A DNA stretch of 64,000 nucleotides from Candidatus Saccharibacteria bacterium CG_4_10_14_0_2_um_filter_52_9 (GCA_903970515.1 CAJCJA010000034.1:62001-126000), one strand, 5' to 3'. Shown: positions 28,683-40,180, counted from the stretch's first letter. Numbers and translations are program-made. The notes: generated by a model not told the origin, from the sequence alone.

Positions 28683-29360
28683 ATGATCCGCCTCTTGTTG
28701 GTCGATGACCAGGAACTCGTTCGTCGCGAGATCCGAGACAAGCTTGAAGAGACCCGGCGCGCGTGGGTCGTGGGCGAAACGGCCTCGGTGAGTACGACCC
28801 TCAACCATCCGGCTCTGGGTGACGTCGACGTGGCCTTACTCGACGTCGCATTGCCCGATGGCAACGGGGTCTATCTGTGTCGAGAGTTGCGTTCGAGGCG
28901 CCCTGACCTCGCGTGCTTGTTGTTGACCTCCTACGCCGACGACGAGGCACTCGACGCGGCGGTGCTCGCGGGAGCCCAAGGGTTCGTCATGAAGGACATG
29001 AGCGGCAACGATTTCATCGAAGCGCTCCATCGAGTCGCGAACGGCGAGACGCTACTTAACGAGGACATGATCAAGCGTTCGCGTGAACGTCTCGCGTTAC
29101 GAGCGGAGGAAGACACGCGCCTCGCGACCCTGAGTCCCCAAGAACGACGGATTCTCGCCCTGCTCAGTGACGGCTTGACCAATCGCGAGATCGCCGAGTC
29201 ACTGCATCTGGCAGAAAAGACCGTCAAGAACTACCTGGCCAACCTGCTCGTGAAGCTCGGTTTTCACCGACGCACCGAAGCAGCGCTGTTCGCCCAACGC
29301 CACGCGGTACCCGGTTTGACGTCAGGCACCGGCCCGACGGCCGGTGACCCAACGCCTTAG
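28683..29360 (+). CDS. DevR/NarL-type response regulator
   Basis: 225 residues. Receiver domain with acidic pocket Asp8/Asp9, phospho-acceptor Asp54 in [14 protein letters not shown], Thr82 and Lys104. LuxR-type helix-turn-helix at about 149-205 ([20 protein letters not shown], then [17 protein letters not shown]). The wording [20 protein letters not shown] and AEKTVKNYL closely resembles mycobacterial DevR/DosR, a redox/hypoxia regulator, but the real stimulus is unknown. No histidine kinase lies nearby, so it is an orphan here. Convergent with rpoC: stop codons share four bases. The start has no strong ribosome site. Confidence 0.9.
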   Translation: MIRLLLVDDQELVRREIRDKLEETRRAWVVGETASVSTTLNHPALGDVDVALLDVALPDGNGVYLCRELRSRRPDLACLLLTSYADDEALDAAVLAGAQGFVMKDMSGNDFIEALHRVANGETLLNEDMIKRSRERLALRAEEDTRLATLSPQERRILALLSDGLTNREIAESLHLAEKTVKNYLANLLVKLGFHRRTEAALFAQRHAVPGLTSGTGPTAGDPTP

Positions 29361-32300
29361 ATTGCCTGGTTACCGAGTTCGTCCTCGGGTCGTACGTCGT
29401 CGTTCTCGGGCAGCGCCGACTCGTCGTAGTTGGCCCCGATGTTTTGGAACGCCGTCAGGTCCGCACTGAAGGAATCGTCACCGGAGATCTCACCCAACAA
29501 ACTGGCGAGGTCGAGGTCGTCATCCGAGACCTGCGCCCACGCGGGCAGCAGTTCCGCGTCGGGCATGTCGAGTCGCAGTTCTCTCTGGTTGTAGTACTCG
29601 AGACCGGAACCGGCCGGGATCAACTTACCGATGATGATGTTTTCCTTCAAGCCCACGAGGTGGTCGCGCTTTCCTTCGATGGCGGCTTCGGTGAGCACGC
29701 GCGTCGTTTCTTGGAACGACGCGGCGGACAACCACGAGTCGGTCGCCAACGAGGCCTTGGTGATTCCCATCAACTGGGCGCGTCCATCGGCGGCTTCCTT
29801 ACCGAGGGCTTCGATCTGATCGTTGGTGTCGTTGAACAACTTCACGTCCACCATCGCCCCGGGTAGCCACGGCGACTCACCGGCGTCGACGATCTGCACG
29901 CGACGCGTCATCTGGCGAACAATCAACTCAATGTGCTTGTCGTGGATCGACACGCCTTGGTCGCGATAGACGTTCTGTACCTCTTCGACGAGGTACTGCT
30001 GGGTCTCGCGCGTGCCACGGAACTTCATCATCAACTTGGGATCAAGTGGACCGTCGTGCAACGGCATACCGACTTCGACCTCTTGGCCGTCCTCGACGAG
30101 CAAGTGTCGAGCGATCGAGATCGACTCTTCTTGCACTTCGCCGTCATTGCCCACCAGCGTGATCTTTCGTTCACGTCCGATGAGTTCGACGCGCACCACG
30201 CCCGAGAATTCGGCGACCTTGGCGGCACCCTTGGGGGTGCGAGCTTCGAAGAGCTCCACCACGCGCGGAAGACCGTGGGTGATGTCGCTCTCGGTCACAC
30301 CACCGGAGTGGAACGTACGCATGGTGAGCTGGGTTCCCGGCTCACCGATCGACTGGGCCGCAATGACCCCGACCGCCTCACCGAGCTCGACGAGTTGGTG
30401 CGTGGCGAGCGAGAGCCCGTAACACGCGGCGCACACGCCTTGGACGGCGTCACAGGTCAGCGTGGTGCGCACGCGCACCCGCGAAACCGCCGCGTCATCG
30501 CGCAGTCGATCAACGTCGTCTTGCATCAACATCGTGCCCGCAGGAATGCTCGATCCGTCCGACAGAGTCACGTCTTCGCTGACGACTCGTCCCCAGAGTT
30601 TGGTCTCGAGGTGCGCGCGTTGGCCCCGCGTGTCGGGCGCCACGTGCTCGATCCACATGCCTCGGCTCGTGCCACAATCGAATTCCTTGACGATGAGCTC
30701 CTGGGCCACGTCGACGAGTCGACGGGTCAGGTACCCCGAGTCAGCCGTTCGAAGCGCCGTGTCACCGAGACCCTTTCGGGTGCCGTGGGTCGAGATGAAG
30801 TACTCGAGCACTGACAGACCCTCGCGGAACGACGACTTGATCGGTCGCGGGATCATCTCGCCGCGCGGGTTGGACACGAGGCCCTTCATCGCGGCGATCT
30901 GACGGATCTGCTGAGAGTTACCTCGAGCACCCGAATCGACCATCATGCGAATTGGATTGTTCGCAATCGCGTTCATGGCCCGGTCGGTCGCGTCACCGAC
31001 TTCCTTGTTCGCGTTCGTCCAGATCTCGATCTCCTGTTGACGACGCTCGTCGTCAACGATCACGCCGCGACGGTAATTCGTCTCAACCTTGGCGGCTTGC
31101 TCCTCGTACTTGTTGAGGATTTCGGCCTTCTCCGGGGTCGTGACGACGTCGTCGATCGAGATGGTGAGTCCCGAACGGGTGGCGTACTTGAACCCCAGTG
31201 ACTTGATCGCGTCGAGCGACTCCGCGACCTCCTGGCGGCTGAAGCCACCCGAGATCTCTTCGACGATGACACCGATGGGCAGCGCGTTCTTGCCAATGAG
31301 TTCGTTCACGTAACGGAACCCGAAGGGCAGCGCCTCGTTGAAGAACACCCGACCAGGCGTCGTCACCAGTGAGCGGCTGGCGCCCTTTACTTCAATGCCC
31401 GCGGCGTCGAGTCGCGTGTCGAGCGAGGAACCGTCGAGTGGACGGATCTGGATCGGCGTGCGAAGGCCAATGGTCTCGTCGTTGAGTGCGTTCTCGATCT
31501 CGTAGACGTGTCGGAACACGCGCGGGTTCTCCACCTGCTCCTCGGCCGGCAAGGTCAAGTAGTACGCGCCAAAGACCATGTCCTGGGCGGGCTCGGTAAT
31601 GGGACGTCCCGTAGCCGGCGTGAAGATGTTGTTCGTCGAGAGCATCAAGATACGAGCTTCGGCCTGCGCCTCGGCGGACAACGGCACGTGCACGGCCATC
31701 TGGTCACCGTCGAAGTCGGCGTTGAACGCCTTACACACGAGCGGGTGAATCTGGATGGCCTTGCCGTCGACGAGCACTGGTTCGAAGGCCTGGATGCCGA
31801 GACGGTGCAACGTCGGGGCGCGGTTGAGCAGCACCGGGTGTTCGCGAATGACCTCTTCGAGCACGTCCCAGACAATTGCCTTGCGACGTTCCACCATGCG
31901 CTTGGCGCTCTTGATGTTCTGGGCCATTTGGGTCTCGATCAAGCGCTTCATCACGAAGGGCTTGAAGAGCTCGAGTGCCATCATCTTGGGTAGTCCGCAC
32001 TGGTGCAACTTCAACTGCGGTCCCACGACGATGACCGAACGACCCGAGTAGTCGACGCGCTTACCGAGCAAGTTCTGACGGAATCGTCCCTGCTTGCCCT
32101 TCAACATGTCCGACAAACTCTTCAGTGGTCGACCGCTCTGTCCAGCGACCGGACGTCCGCGACGGCCGTTGTCGAACAGCGCGTCCACCGCTTCTTGGAG
32201 CATGCGCTTTTCGTTGTTGACGATGATGTCCGGTGCCCCGAGGTCGAGGAGGCGCTTCAGTCGGTTGTTGCGGTTAATGACGCGTCGGTAGAGGTCGTTG

Positions 32301-33382
32301 AGGTCACTCGTGGCGAAACGTCCACCGTCGAGCTGGACCATCGGTCGAAGGTCGGGAGGAATGACCGGCACCGCTTCAAGGATCATGGCGCGAGGGTCAT
32401 TCAACCGCCGTCCTTGATCGTCGCGACGGTTGAAGGACTGCACGATGGCGAGTCGCTTTAGGAACTTGGCGTGTCGTTGCGCGCTGAGCGGCTTGCGACC
32501 GTCCTTCGCGTCGATCATCTCGCGCATCATGCGCTCTTCTTCGTCCAGGTCCATACGGTCGATCAACTGCAGGATCGCGTCGGCGCCCATGCCGCCCTCG
32601 AAGTACTCGCCGAAACGGAACTCCATCTCGCGATAGAGCACTTCGTCTTCAATGATCTGGCGAGAGTGAAGACCTTCGAACGTGTCAAAGGCCTGCTTCG
32701 CGAGTTCGCGTTCCTCGGCGAAACGCGAACGCACCCCGTCGAGTTCCTTCTCGGTGCCGCGCTGGAGCGCGCGAAGTTCGGATTCCTTCGCGCCGTCGGC
32801 CTCGAGCTTGATCGCGCGAGCTTCGATTTCCTTGAGTTTGTTGTCGAGCGCCTTCACCTCACGCTCGGCGATCTCCACCTGCTCCTCGGCGAGTGCCTGG
32901 CGAAGGTCGCTCAGTTCCGCGTGACGCTTGTCGACGTCGACGAAGGTGACCATGTGTGCGGCGAAGTAGATGACCTTTTCTAACTGCTTGGCCTTCAATT
33001 CTTCCTTGGGGGCGGTGCCCATCAACAAATAGGCGAGCCACGACCGTGTCCCGCGCAGATACCAGATGTGCACGACCGGAGCGGACAGGGCGATGTGGCC
33101 CATGCGGTCGCGACGGACCTTGTCACTCGTGACTTCGACGCCACATCGCTCACAGACAATGCCCTTGAACCTGACGCGCTTGTACTTACCGCACGCGCAC
33201 TCCCAGGCCTTCTGTGGTCCGAAGATCTTCTCGCAGAAGAGTCCGTCCTTCTCAGGGCGAAGCGTGCGGTAGTTGATGGTCTCTGGCTTCTTCACTTCTC
33301 CTGAGGACCAACTACGGATGTTCTGAGCGGTGGCGAGGCCAATGCTGAGTTCATCGAACTGGTTTACGTCGAGCGGACTCAT
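29357..33382 (-). CDS. rpoC: DNA-directed RNA polymerase beta' subunit
   Basis: 1341 residues. Zinc ribbon [20 protein letters not shown] near the N-terminus, catalytic [12 protein letters not shown] around residue 550, second zinc site [14 protein letters not shown], and the trigger-loop region [16 protein letters not shown]. Ends in an acidic tail. Overlaps rpoB by four bases (ATGA) and shares four bases with the opposing response regulator. Confidence 0.99.
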   Translation of the reverse strand: MSPLDVNQFDELSIGLATAQNIRSWSSGEVKKPETINYRTLRPEKDGLFCEKIFGPQKAWECACGKYKRVRFKGIVCERCGVEVTSDKVRRDRMGHIALSAPVVHIWYLRGTRSWLAYLLMGTAPKEELKAKQLEKVIYFAAHMVTFVDVDKRHAELSDLRQALAEEQVEIAEREVKALDNKLKEIEARAIKLEADGAKESELRALQRGTEKELDGVRSRFAEERELAKQAFDTFEGLHSRQIIEDEVLYREMEFRFGEYFEGGMGADAILQLIDRMDLDEEERMMREMIDAKDGRKPLSAQRHAKFLKRLAIVQSFNRRDDQGRRLNDPRAMILEAVPVIPPDLRPMVQLDGGRFATSDLNDLYRRVINRNNRLKRLLDLGAPDIIVNNEKRMLQEAVDALFDNGRRGRPVAGQSGRPLKSLSDMLKGKQGRFRQNLLGKRVDYSGRSVIVVGPQLKLHQCGLPKMMALELFKPFVMKRLIETQMAQNIKSAKRMVERRKAIVWDVLEEVIREHPVLLNRAPTLHRLGIQAFEPVLVDGKAIQIHPLVCKAFNADFDGDQMAVHVPLSAEAQAEARILMLSTNNIFTPATGRPITEPAQDMVFGAYYLTLPAEEQVENPRVFRHVYEIENALNDETIGLRTPIQIRPLDGSSLDTRLDAAGIEVKGASRSLVTTPGRVFFNEALPFGFRYVNELIGKNALPIGVIVEEISGGFSRQEVAESLDAIKSLGFKYATRSGLTISIDDVVTTPEKAEILNKYEEQAAKVETNYRRGVIVDDERRQQEIEIWTNANKEVGDATDRAMNAIANNPIRMMVDSGARGNSQQIRQIAAMKGLVSNPRGEMIPRPIKSSFREGLSVLEYFISTHGTRKGLGDTALRTADSGYLTRRLVDVAQELIVKEFDCGTSRGMWIEHVAPDTRGQRAHLETKLWGRVVSEDVTLSDGSSIPAGTMLMQDDVDRLRDDAAVSRVRVRTTLTCDAVQGVCAACYGLSLATHQLVELGEAVGVIAAQSIGEPGTQLTMRTFHSGGVTESDITHGLPRVVELFEARTPKGAAKVAEFSGVVRVELIGRERKITLVGNDGEVQEESISIARHLLVEDGQEVEVGMPLHDGPLDPKLMMKFRGTRETQQYLVEEVQNVYRDQGVSIHDKHIELIVRQMTRRVQIVDAGESPWLPGAMVDVKLFNDTNDQIEALGKEAADGRAQLMGITKASLATDSWLSAASFQETTRVLTEAAIEGKRDHLVGLKENIIIGKLIPAGSGLEYYNQRELRLDMPDAELLPAWAQVSDDDLDLASLLGEISGDDSFSADLTAFQNIGANYDESALPENDDVRPEDELGNQAI

Positions 33383-36300
33383 GACAACTTCCTTTCGGCG
33401 GCACGTCGAGCGTCCTCTTCGTCGCTACCGCGCTCGGGTCGACTGATGTCGATGCCAAGTTCACGGGTCACGGAGAAGAAGTCCTCTTCGGTGTCGGCCA
33501 GATCCACGTGGGCGCCAACTTTGTCGCGCACTTCCACGTTCAAACAGAGTGATTGCATTTCCTTGATGAGTACCTTGAACGACTCGGGGATCCCCGGTTC
33601 AGGGAGGTTTTGGCCCTTGACGATTGCTTCGTAGGCACGTTCACGGCCCTTCATGTCGTCGGACTTGACGGTCAACAATTCCTGGAGCGCGTAGGCGGCG
33701 CCGTAGGCCTCGAGGGCCCAGACCTCCATCTCGCCAAATCGCTGTCCACCGAACTGCGCCTTACCACCGAGTGGCTGGGCGGTGATCATCGAGTACGGGC
33801 CAGTCGAACGGGCGTGGATCTTGTCGTCGACCATGTGGGCGAGCTTCAAGATGTAGGCGAAACCAACCGAGATGGGGTTGTCGTACGCCTCACCGGTGCG
33901 ACCGTTGTACAACGTGACCTTCCCGTCGTTATCACCCGCGAGCAAACGCTTGCCGTTTGCGCCGTCGACGTTGAGCGTGGCGAAGGTGTGCTGGATCGTG
34001 GGCTTGTCCTTCGCGCGTTCGGTCTCGTCCCAGTGAGCGCCGTCGAAGGACGGCGTCGCGACGTAGACCGCGGGCTCCGTGCGAGGGCGCGTCTTGCGGT
34101 AGGGACGATTATTCGGATCGTGTTGGTCGGCGTGACCCGAGGTACCCACCGACGGGTTGACGTCAACGCCCTTCCATCCGTAGCGAGCGGCGTAACCGAG
34201 GTGACTCTCGAGGACCTGTCCGACGTTCATTCGACTGGGCACGCCGAGCGGGCTCAAGATGATGTCGACGGGCGTGCCGTCGGCCATGAAGGGCATGTCC
34301 TCTTCGGGCAGGATCTTGGAGATGACACCCTTGTTGCCGTGACGCCCCGCGAGCTTGTCGCCCTCGGAGATCTTTCGCTTTTGGGCGACGTAGACCTTGA
34401 CCAACTGGTTGACCCCGGGCTGCATCTCGTGGTCCTCGTCGCGGCTGTAGACCTTGACGTCAATGACCTTGCCCGACTCACCGTGGGGCACCTTCAAGGA
34501 GGTGTCGCGAACTTCGCGAGCCTTTTCACCGAAGATCGCACGAAGCAGGCGCTCCTCGGGTGATTGCTCGGTCTCACCCTTCGGGGTGACCTTTCCCACC
34601 AGGATGTCACCGGGCTCGACTTCGGCACCAATGCGTACGATGCCGCGGTCGTCGAGGTCCGCCAGAATGTCGTCGGGCAGGTTCGGGATGTCGCGCGTGA
34701 TTTCCTCGGCACCAAGTTTGGTGTCGCGTGCGTCGATCTCGTACTCCTTGACGTGGATCGACGTGAGGACGTCGTCACGAACGAGTCGCTCGTTCAAGAT
34801 GATCGCGTCTTCGTAGTTGAACCCTTCCCACGGCATGTACGCGACGAGCAAGTTCTTGCCGAGCGCGAGTTCGCCATTGGAGGTACTGGTACCGTCGGCG
34901 AGAAGGTCGCCCAACTTCACCGTCTCGCCACCGAACACCAGTGGCTTCTGGTTGATGGACGTGTCTTGGTTGGAACGGCGGAACTTGTTCAAGTTGTACT
35001 GCTTCTTGCCCAGAGTCTTGCCGTAGCGGTCCGTCACGTCCTTTTCGTATTCGACGACGATGCGATCGCCCGACACCGAACGCACCACACCGTCACCCTC
35101 GGCGATCAACACGTCGCCCGAGTCGAGCGCGGCGCGCGCTTCCATCCCGGTACCCACGAACGGAGCCTCAGGCATGATGAGCGGTACGGCTTGCTTTTGC
35201 ATGTTCGCACCCATCAAGGCGCGCTGGGCGTCGTCGTGTTCGACGAAAGGAATGAGTGAGGTTGCGACCGAGATGACCTGCTTGGTCGACACGTCCATCA
35301 GCTCGACCTCGTCGGGCTTGACGAAGTCGATCTCCGACGTCGTTGACGACGACTTGTTAGAAGCGCCGACGCGTAGTCCCGTCCCAATGGGTCCACGTCG
35401 AACGAGCACTCGGTCCGCCTTAATGGCACCGTGTTCGTCGAGCTCCGTGTTTGCTTGGGCGATGACGAAACGCTCTTCTTCGTCGGCGGTGAAGTATCGA
35501 ACTTCACCAGTGACCTTGCCGCTCGTGACGATGCGATAGGGCGTCTCGATGAAGCCGTATTCGTTGATGCGTGCGTAATTCGCGAGGTACCCAATGAGAC
35601 CCACGTTCGGGCCTTCGGGCGTCTCAATCGGACACATGCGTCCGTAGTGCGAGGAGTGCACGTCACGGACCTCGAGGCCCGCGCGCTCGCGTGAAAGACC
35701 ACCGGGTCCCAGGGCGGAGAGTCGACGCTTGTGCGTCAATCCCGACAAGGGGTTGTTCTGGTCCATGAACTGGCTCAACTGCGACGTGGCGAAGAATTCC
35801 TTGATCGCGGACATCACCGGTCGAATATTGATGAGCGTCTGGGGTGCGATCGCCTCGACGTCTTGAGTGTTCATGCGTTCGCGCACGACGCGCTCCATGC
35901 GCGACAGACCAGTGCGCAACGCGTTTTGGATGAGCTCGCCCACGCTGCGAATACGGCGGTTGGCGAAGTGGTCCTGGTCGTCGATGTGGTACGTCGTCTC
36001 CTTCGCGGTGCGGTCACGCGCGAGGTTGAGTAAGTACGTCGCGGTCGCGAGTACCTCGGCCTTGGACAGGACGTGCAGATCCGGGTTCGGACGCTCGAGG
36101 AGGTCACCGAAGAGCTCAAGGTTCTTCGCCACCTCACTGCCGAGTTTGCGGTCGAGTTTGTAGCGACCGACGCGACTGAGGTCGTAGCGCTTCTCGGAGA
36201 AGAACGCACCTTCGAAGTATTGTCGTGCCGCCTCGACGGTCTGGACTTCGCCCGGACGCGCGCGACGGTAGATCTCGAGCCACGCGGTCTCTTGACTCGC

Positions 36301-37062
36301 GCGCACATAGTTCTCGGGCGAGTCCTCGAAGTTGTACTTGTCCATGTGCTTCGTGATCTCGAGGTGCGCCTTCTTCCAGTCCGCGTGGAATTGGTCCTCG
36401 AGGAAATCGAAGTGGGCGACGAAACGCTGGAAGAACGCTTCGTCCATTGAGGTGTCGAGTGCTCGCAACAACGTGAAGATCGAGATGCGTCGCTTGCGCG
36501 CAATACGTGCGCCGGCGTTCGCCGCTTTGTTCTTCTTTTCTTCCAGGTCGACTTGCAACCATTCGCCACGACTCGGGTGGATGGTCCCTTCGAAGGCGAC
36601 CTTCTCGTCCTTTCCGGGTTGGAACAAGACACCAGGTGAGCGAACGAGCTGGGACACGACGACACGTTCGGTGCCGTTGATGATGAACGTTCCCTGCTCG
36701 GTCATGATCGGGAAGTCACCCATGAAGACCGTCTGCTCTTTGATCTCGCCGGTCTCTGAGTTCAAGAAGCGAGCGCGAACGAAGATGGGTTGTGAGTATG
36801 TGGTCGCGCGTTGACGACATTCTTCGACCGTGAATTTCGGCGGACTCTTCAGGTCCGCGTCATCGGGGTCGAACTCAAGTTCCAGCGACAAGCGACCAGT
36901 GAAGTCCGAAATCGGCGACAAGGCTTCGAACGCCTCACGCAAACCTTGCTTCATGAAAAGGTCGAAACTGTCTCGCTGGATTTCGAGGAGGTTAGGCAGG
37001 GGGTAAGCCTCACCCAGTGCTGAGAAGTTAAAGCGCTCCGGGCTAGTGGACCGAGACGTCAA
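33379..37062 (-). CDS. rpoB: DNA-directed RNA polymerase beta subunit
   Basis: 1227 residues, slightly long for an actinobacterium. The rifampicin region has [20 protein letters not shown] followed by [10 protein letters not shown], with Asp, His and Ser at the classic resistance positions, so it looks rifampicin-sensitive. Also seen: [45 protein letters not shown] and [20 protein letters not shown]. An apparent promoter lies about 180 bases upstream. Confidence 0.99.
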   Translation of the reverse strand: MTSRSTSPERFNFSALGEAYPLPNLLEIQRDSFDLFMKQGLREAFEALSPISDFTGRLSLELEFDPDDADLKSPPKFTVEECRQRATTYSQPIFVRARFLNSETGEIKEQTVFMGDFPIMTEQGTFIINGTERVVVSQLVRSPGVLFQPGKDEKVAFEGTIHPSRGEWLQVDLEEKKNKAANAGARIARKRRISIFTLLRALDTSMDEAFFQRFVAHFDFLEDQFHADWKKAHLEITKHMDKYNFEDSPENYVRASQETAWLEIYRRARPGEVQTVEAARQYFEGAFFSEKRYDLSRVGRYKLDRKLGSEVAKNLELFGDLLERPNPDLHVLSKAEVLATATYLLNLARDRTAKETTYHIDDQDHFANRRIRSVGELIQNALRTGLSRMERVVRERMNTQDVEAIAPQTLINIRPVMSAIKEFFATSQLSQFMDQNNPLSGLTHKRRLSALGPGGLSRERAGLEVRDVHSSHYGRMCPIETPEGPNVGLIGYLANYARINEYGFIETPYRIVTSGKVTGEVRYFTADEEERFVIAQANTELDEHGAIKADRVLVRRGPIGTGLRVGASNKSSSTTSEIDFVKPDEVELMDVSTKQVISVATSLIPFVEHDDAQRALMGANMQKQAVPLIMPEAPFVGTGMEARAALDSGDVLIAEGDGVVRSVSGDRIVVEYEKDVTDRYGKTLGKKQYNLNKFRRSNQDTSINQKPLVFGGETVKLGDLLADGTSTSNGELALGKNLLVAYMPWEGFNYEDAIILNERLVRDDVLTSIHVKEYEIDARDTKLGAEEITRDIPNLPDDILADLDDRGIVRIGAEVEPGDILVGKVTPKGETEQSPEERLLRAIFGEKAREVRDTSLKVPHGESGKVIDVKVYSRDEDHEMQPGVNQLVKVYVAQKRKISEGDKLAGRHGNKGVISKILPEEDMPFMADGTPVDIILSPLGVPSRMNVGQVLESHLGYAARYGWKGVDVNPSVGTSGHADQHDPNNRPYRKTRPRTEPAVYVATPSFDGAHWDETERAKDKPTIQHTFATLNVDGANGKRLLAGDNDGKVTLYNGRTGEAYDNPISVGFAYILKLAHMVDDKIHARSTGPYSMITAQPLGGKAQFGGQRFGEMEVWALEAYGAAYALQELLTVKSDDMKGRERAYEAIVKGQNLPEPGIPESFKVLIKEMQSLCLNVEVRDKVGAHVDLADTEEDFFSVTRELGIDISRPERGSDEEDARRAAERKLS

Positions 37063-37245
37063 CGGACTATCCTCCGTGTAAGTGGGTGGGTGCTACAGGT
37101 CTTGCCCATGGCCACGAGCGCAACGACGTCAGGGGATGACAAAGTGGAGCGCACGGACACGGTCTTTCGATGCTAGTGGCTCCAACGGGCGATGCGCAAG
37201 TAGCGCTCCCAATCGAGGGGCGCAGCCGCTACAGCGGTTGGAGTC

Positions 37246-37274
37246 ACCCTAGGCAGTTTACGTGCCCAGGTCAA
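37246..37274 (-). promoter_or_regulatory. rpoB-rpoC promoter
   Basis: TTGACC (37269-37274) and TAGGGT (37246-37251) on the minus strand with an ideal 17-base spacer. The expected start near 37240 gives an untranslated leader of about 180 bases. Confidence 0.65.
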
Positions 37275-37570
37275 GTCTTTGACCGTGGCCCCGAAAACTC
37301 CTGACCAAGCGGCTCGAAAGTGGACACATTCCCAAGTGCGGGTCCCACCGCGGGAGCATTGAATGTCACCGCGGCCGATTTTCGAGACTTCGAAGGGTGT
37401 CGCGCCAGGTGGACGGCAACGCTCGGACAACCGGTGCCGGCCACCGACGCAGGCACCACGCAATCGTGGCGCCCGGGTTCAGCACGCGTCATTCGCCCGT
37501 TTGCGTCTTTAGAAATTTCTTAATTTTTTCTTATCCTTCTTTTCTCGTCACTCAATACCATCATCGCGAT

Positions 37571-37590
37571 GGCGTCACAAGGCGTCACCA
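37571..37590 (+). repeat. Two tandem ten-base repeats before hsp20
   Basis: GGCGTCACAA followed directly by GGCGTCACCA, ending just before the hsp20 ribosome site. One helical turn spacing suits a repressor site on one DNA face, or the copies could be chance. No CIRCE or HAIR consensus was seen. Confidence 0.45.
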
Positions 37591-37605
37591 ATGAAAGGAG
37601 ACAAA

Positions 37606-38025
37606 GTGTTATTGCGTAGTTATTCCTTGCGTGAGCCCGGGTTCTCCTCGACGTTGTCGAGTAACTTCGCTCGCCAGATACAGATCCCGATCGACGTGTA
37701 TCGCACGGACGACGCGTACCTCATCCAATTCGACCTACCCGGTGTGCACCCCGAGTCCATCGACGTCACCGTCAAGCGCAACGTCTTGAGCGTCAGTGCG
37801 CAACTCACCCGACCCGACCAGGGTGCAGCGGAGCTGCTCTTCTCGGAGCGACCAAAGGGGACGGTCACCCGACAGATCTCACTCGGCGAGGAGCTCGACG
37901 CGGACAACATCCAAGCCGACTACCTCGACGGCGTGTTGATCCTGCGACTCCCCGTCGCAGAAGCGGCCAAGCCGCAGAAGATCCGCATCAATGCACACGG
38001 CGTGAGCGAGTCACTCAACGCCTAG
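37606..38025 (+). CDS. Hsp20 / alpha-crystallin small heat-shock protein
   Basis: ATP-independent holdase. 139 residues from the GTG at 37606, preferred because AAAGGAG lies five bases ahead of it; an ATG at 37591 would place the Shine-Dalgarno inside the gene. The alpha-crystallin domain begins around IPIDVYRTDDAYLIQFDLPG, continues through VTVKRNVLSVSAQL and FSERPKGTVTRQISL, and ends ADYLDGVLILRLPVAE, including the family's GVLxLxLP signature. It is inserted in the opposite orientation between rplL and rpoB, which normally adjoin. Confidence 0.93.
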   Translation: MLLRSYSLREPGFSSTLSSNFARQIQIPIDVYRTDDAYLIQFDLPGVHPESIDVTVKRNVLSVSAQLTRPDQGAAELLFSERPKGTVTRQISLGEELDADNIQADYLDGVLILRLPVAEAAKPQKIRINAHGVSESLNA

Positions 38026-38040
38026 CAACAGCGCACCCAC

Positions 38041-38076
38041 GACGAAGGCCCGCCGACGTGTCGGCGGGCCTTCGTC
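38041..38076. terminator. Bidirectional terminator between hsp20 and rplL
   Basis: Perfect 16-base-pair inverted repeat, GACGAAGGCCCGCCGA and its complement around a CGTG loop. It lies 15 bases after hsp20 and 10 after the rplL stop on the other strand, so it can serve both converging transcripts. No long T-run on either side. Confidence 0.8.
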
Positions 38077-38086
38077 GTAGTAGGAA

Positions 38087-38482
38087 CTACTTGACTTCGA
38101 CCGTCGCGCCGGCGGCCTCGAGGGCCGCCTTGGCCTTGTCGGCGTCCGCCTTGGACACCTTCTCCAAGACCGGCTTTGGTGCGCCGTCGACGAGGTCCTT
38201 GGCTTCCTTCAAACCCAGGTTGGTCAGTGAACGAACTTCCTTGATCACCTGGATCTTCTTCTCGCCACCGCTCGTCAATATGACGTCAAAGTCGCTCTTC
38301 TCTTCCTCGCCAGCACCAGCGTCCGCGCCGCCGCCCGCCGCAGCGGGAGCCGCGACAGCCACGGGGGCCGCCGCAGTGACGCCGAACTTCTCTTCGAACT
38401 CCTTGAGCAGTTGGCTCAATTCGATCACGGAGAGTTCAGCAATGCCGTCGAGAATCTGTTCCTTGGTCAGGGTTGCAGCCAT
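38087..38482 (-). CDS. rplL: 50S ribosomal protein L7/L12
   Basis: 131 residues from ATG 38482 ([19 protein letters not shown]). N-terminal dimerisation helices, Ala/Gly-rich hinge about 36-62, and the C-terminal factor-binding domain with [20 protein letters not shown] and LVDGAPKPV. The longer upstream open frame is not conserved. Follows rplJ by 40 bases. Confidence 0.98.
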   Translation of the reverse strand: MAATLTKEQILDGIAELSVIELSQLLKEFEEKFGVTAAAPVAVAAPAAAGGGADAGAGEEEKSDFDVILTSGGEKKIQVIKEVRSLTNLGLKEAKDLVDGAPKPVLEKVSKADADKAKAALEAAGATVEVK

Positions 38483-38522
38483 GGTGATTCCTTTCTTTTT
38501 CTTTTCGATACTTCGTTGGTGG

Positions 38523-39245
38523 TTATTCGGCCGGTTCGCTCGAAGCGTCGTCGCTCGACACCTCGGTGGTTTCGGTTGCGACGTCGGCCGCGGGGGCCTC
38601 CTCCTCAACCGCGACTTCCGCGACGGGTGCCGCGGCGTCGTCGCTCACTGCGGGTGCAGCGTCCTCGACCCCGGCCGGAGTCTCGGCGGCTTCTTCGACC
38701 TTCTCGTCAACGAGGGGGCTCGCGCCGCCCTTGGAGTCGAGAAGGGCCGAAAGGCCGTAGGCGAAGTTTTGAGGTACGGCCTTCAAGAGGCCCGCCATGG
38801 TGCGAAGCGGCGAAGCGAGAAGTCCCGCGAATTGCGCTAGCAAGACGTCGCGACTCGGCAGATCGGCGAGAGCGGTGAGTTCCTTGAACGTGAGGGGCTT
38901 GCCGTCGACGACGCCGCCCTTGACGACGAGCTCGGGCGATTCCTTCGCGAAGTCACGAAGAGCCTTCGCGACCGCCGAGACGTCACCGTCCACGAAGGCA
39001 ATCGCGGTCGGACCCTGCAAGAACTCGGCGATCGGTTCAACAGCGGTTCCCGCAATCGCGCGTAACACCAGCGTGTTCTTGAAGACCTTGTAATCGGCGC
39101 CCAGCGTTCGTAGTTGCTTTCGCAAGCTCGAGATCTCAGCCACCGTCAACCCGCGATATTCGGTGACGACGGCGGTCGACGTGCCGTCAACCTTCGACTT
39201 GACCTCAGCGACGGTCGCGACCTTGTCGGGGCGAATCTTGCTCAT
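38523..39245 (-). CDS. rplJ: 50S ribosomal protein L10 with acidic C-terminal extension
   Basis: Stalk base anchoring L7/L12 dimers. Core: [59 protein letters not shown] and a C-terminal L12-binding helix ending near residue 180. Total length is 240, while the family is usually 165-180; the last ~60 residues are Ala/Glu/Val/Asp-rich and repetitive. Good AAGGAG ribosome site. Extra L12-binding helix is unlikely because the tail is not amphipathic by eye. Confidence 0.97.
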   Translation of the reverse strand: MSKIRPDKVATVAEVKSKVDGTSTAVVTEYRGLTVAEISSLRKQLRTLGADYKVFKNTLVLRAIAGTAVEPIAEFLQGPTAIAFVDGDVSAVAKALRDFAKESPELVVKGGVVDGKPLTFKELTALADLPSRDVLLAQFAGLLASPLRTMAGLLKAVPQNFAYGLSALLDSKGGASPLVDEKVEEAAETPAGVEDAAPAVSDDAAAPVAEVAVEEEAPAADVATETTEVSSDDASSEPAE

Positions 39246-39457
39246 GCTGCTCCTTCACCGGATGCCGCCCGGTACGGGCCTTGACATCCAGACGAACGAG
39301 CGCCGACGGCGAACTCGAAATCCTCGTCAGGCTGACTCACGTCACTTAAGTGGTTTCCCACACCGGATGTCTTCGGCTTTCTTCTACAACTGTGGCACCA
39401 ACGTCGTGCGAAACATCAATCCTACTGAGCGTTTCACGTCCGCGTCAAAAGGGTTGA
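39246..39457 (-). promoter_or_regulatory. L10-type ribosomal leader ahead of rplJ
   Basis: The 212-base gap between rplA and rplJ includes minus-strand GCCGAAGACATCCGGTGTGG and a GTGG-GAAA-CCAC tetraloop hairpin (about 39350-39380), the kind of core seen in L10 leaders bound by the L10-L12 complex. Closer to the gene, 39260-39289 forms a nested hairpin GGATG/CATCC with inner GCCCG/CGGGC just before the ribosome site. Confidence 0.6.
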
Positions 39458-40174
39458 TCAGGCGTTGGCGAGTACTTCTTCGTGTCGGGTGCGCGTCGGG
39501 TCGATCTTGACGCCCGGTCCCATCGTGGACGACACCGTGATGCTCAACATGTAGCGACCCTTCGCACTCGAGGGCTTGACACGCTGTATCTCTTCGACGA
39601 CCGCTTCGACGTTCTTCACGAGGTCGTCCTGGCTGAAGCTGACCTTGCCGACGCGCAACTGCACGTTGCCAATCTTGTCGGTGCGATACTCCACCCGTCC
39701 GCCCTTGAACTCGGTGACCGCTTTGGCGACGTCCATCGTGACGGTGCCGGTCTTGGGGTTGGGCATCAAACCGCGCGGCCCAAGGACTCGTCCGAGTCCA
39801 CCGACCTGGCCCATGAGGTCAGGGGTCGCAATTGCCACGTCGAAGTCGAGGAATCCACCGGCAACCTTGGCGACGAGGTCTTCGGCGCCGACGACGTCCG
39901 CGCCCGCGTCACGCGCGGCTTGCGCCGCCTCGCCCGCCGCGAAGACGGCCACTCGATTGGTCTTTCCCGTGCCTGAGGGCAACGAGATCGTGCCGCGCAC
40001 GATCTGCTCGGCCTTACGCGGGTCGACCCCGAGACGGATCGCGAGTTCGACGGTCTCGTCAAACTTGGCGGTCGCAAGCTTCTTCACCTTCTCGATGGCC
40101 TCGGGCACCGTGAGGAGTTCCTCGCGGTCGACCTGGGCCAGGGCGTTCTTGTAGTTCTTTCCGTGCTTCATCAT
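39458..40174 (-). CDS. rplA: 50S ribosomal protein L1
   Basis: 238 residues: [40 protein letters not shown] and [21 protein letters not shown]1-stalk protein that moves deacylated tRNA; in many bacteria also the repressor of rplK-rplA. Follows rplK by six bases. Confidence 0.99.
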   Translation of the reverse strand: MMKHGKNYKNALAQVDREELLTVPEAIEKVKKLATAKFDETVELAIRLGVDPRKAEQIVRGTISLPSGTGKTNRVAVFAAGEAAQAARDAGADVVGAEDLVAKVAGGFLDFDVAIATPDLMGQVGGLGRVLGPRGLMPNPKTGTVTMDVAKAVTEFKGGRVEYRTDKIGNVQLRVGKVSFSQDDLVKNVEAVVEEIQRVKPSSAKGRYMLSITVSSTMGPGVKIDPTRTRHEEVLANA

Positions 40175-40180
40175 TCTCTC

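Larger units (their letters stand above)
37063..37605. other. Divergent intergenic region between rpoB and hsp20
   Basis: Contains the minus-strand rpoB promoter with a small stem (CCGCT/AGCGG) near its start point, an AT-rich tract at about 37506-37550, and tandem ten-base repeats just ahead of hsp20. Short open frames on both strands have no conserved content and no ribosome site, so I annotate no gene. Confidence 0.6.

Noticed and set aside
28437-28808. Minus-strand frames of 70-123 codons around the response regulator start
   Set aside because: They overlap the regulator on the opposite strand or its upstream region and contain no conserved features.
37173-37523. Short frames of 67-96 codons on both strands in the rpoB-hsp20 gap
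   Set aside because: No ribosome sites, mutually overlapping, and they cover the rpoB promoter.
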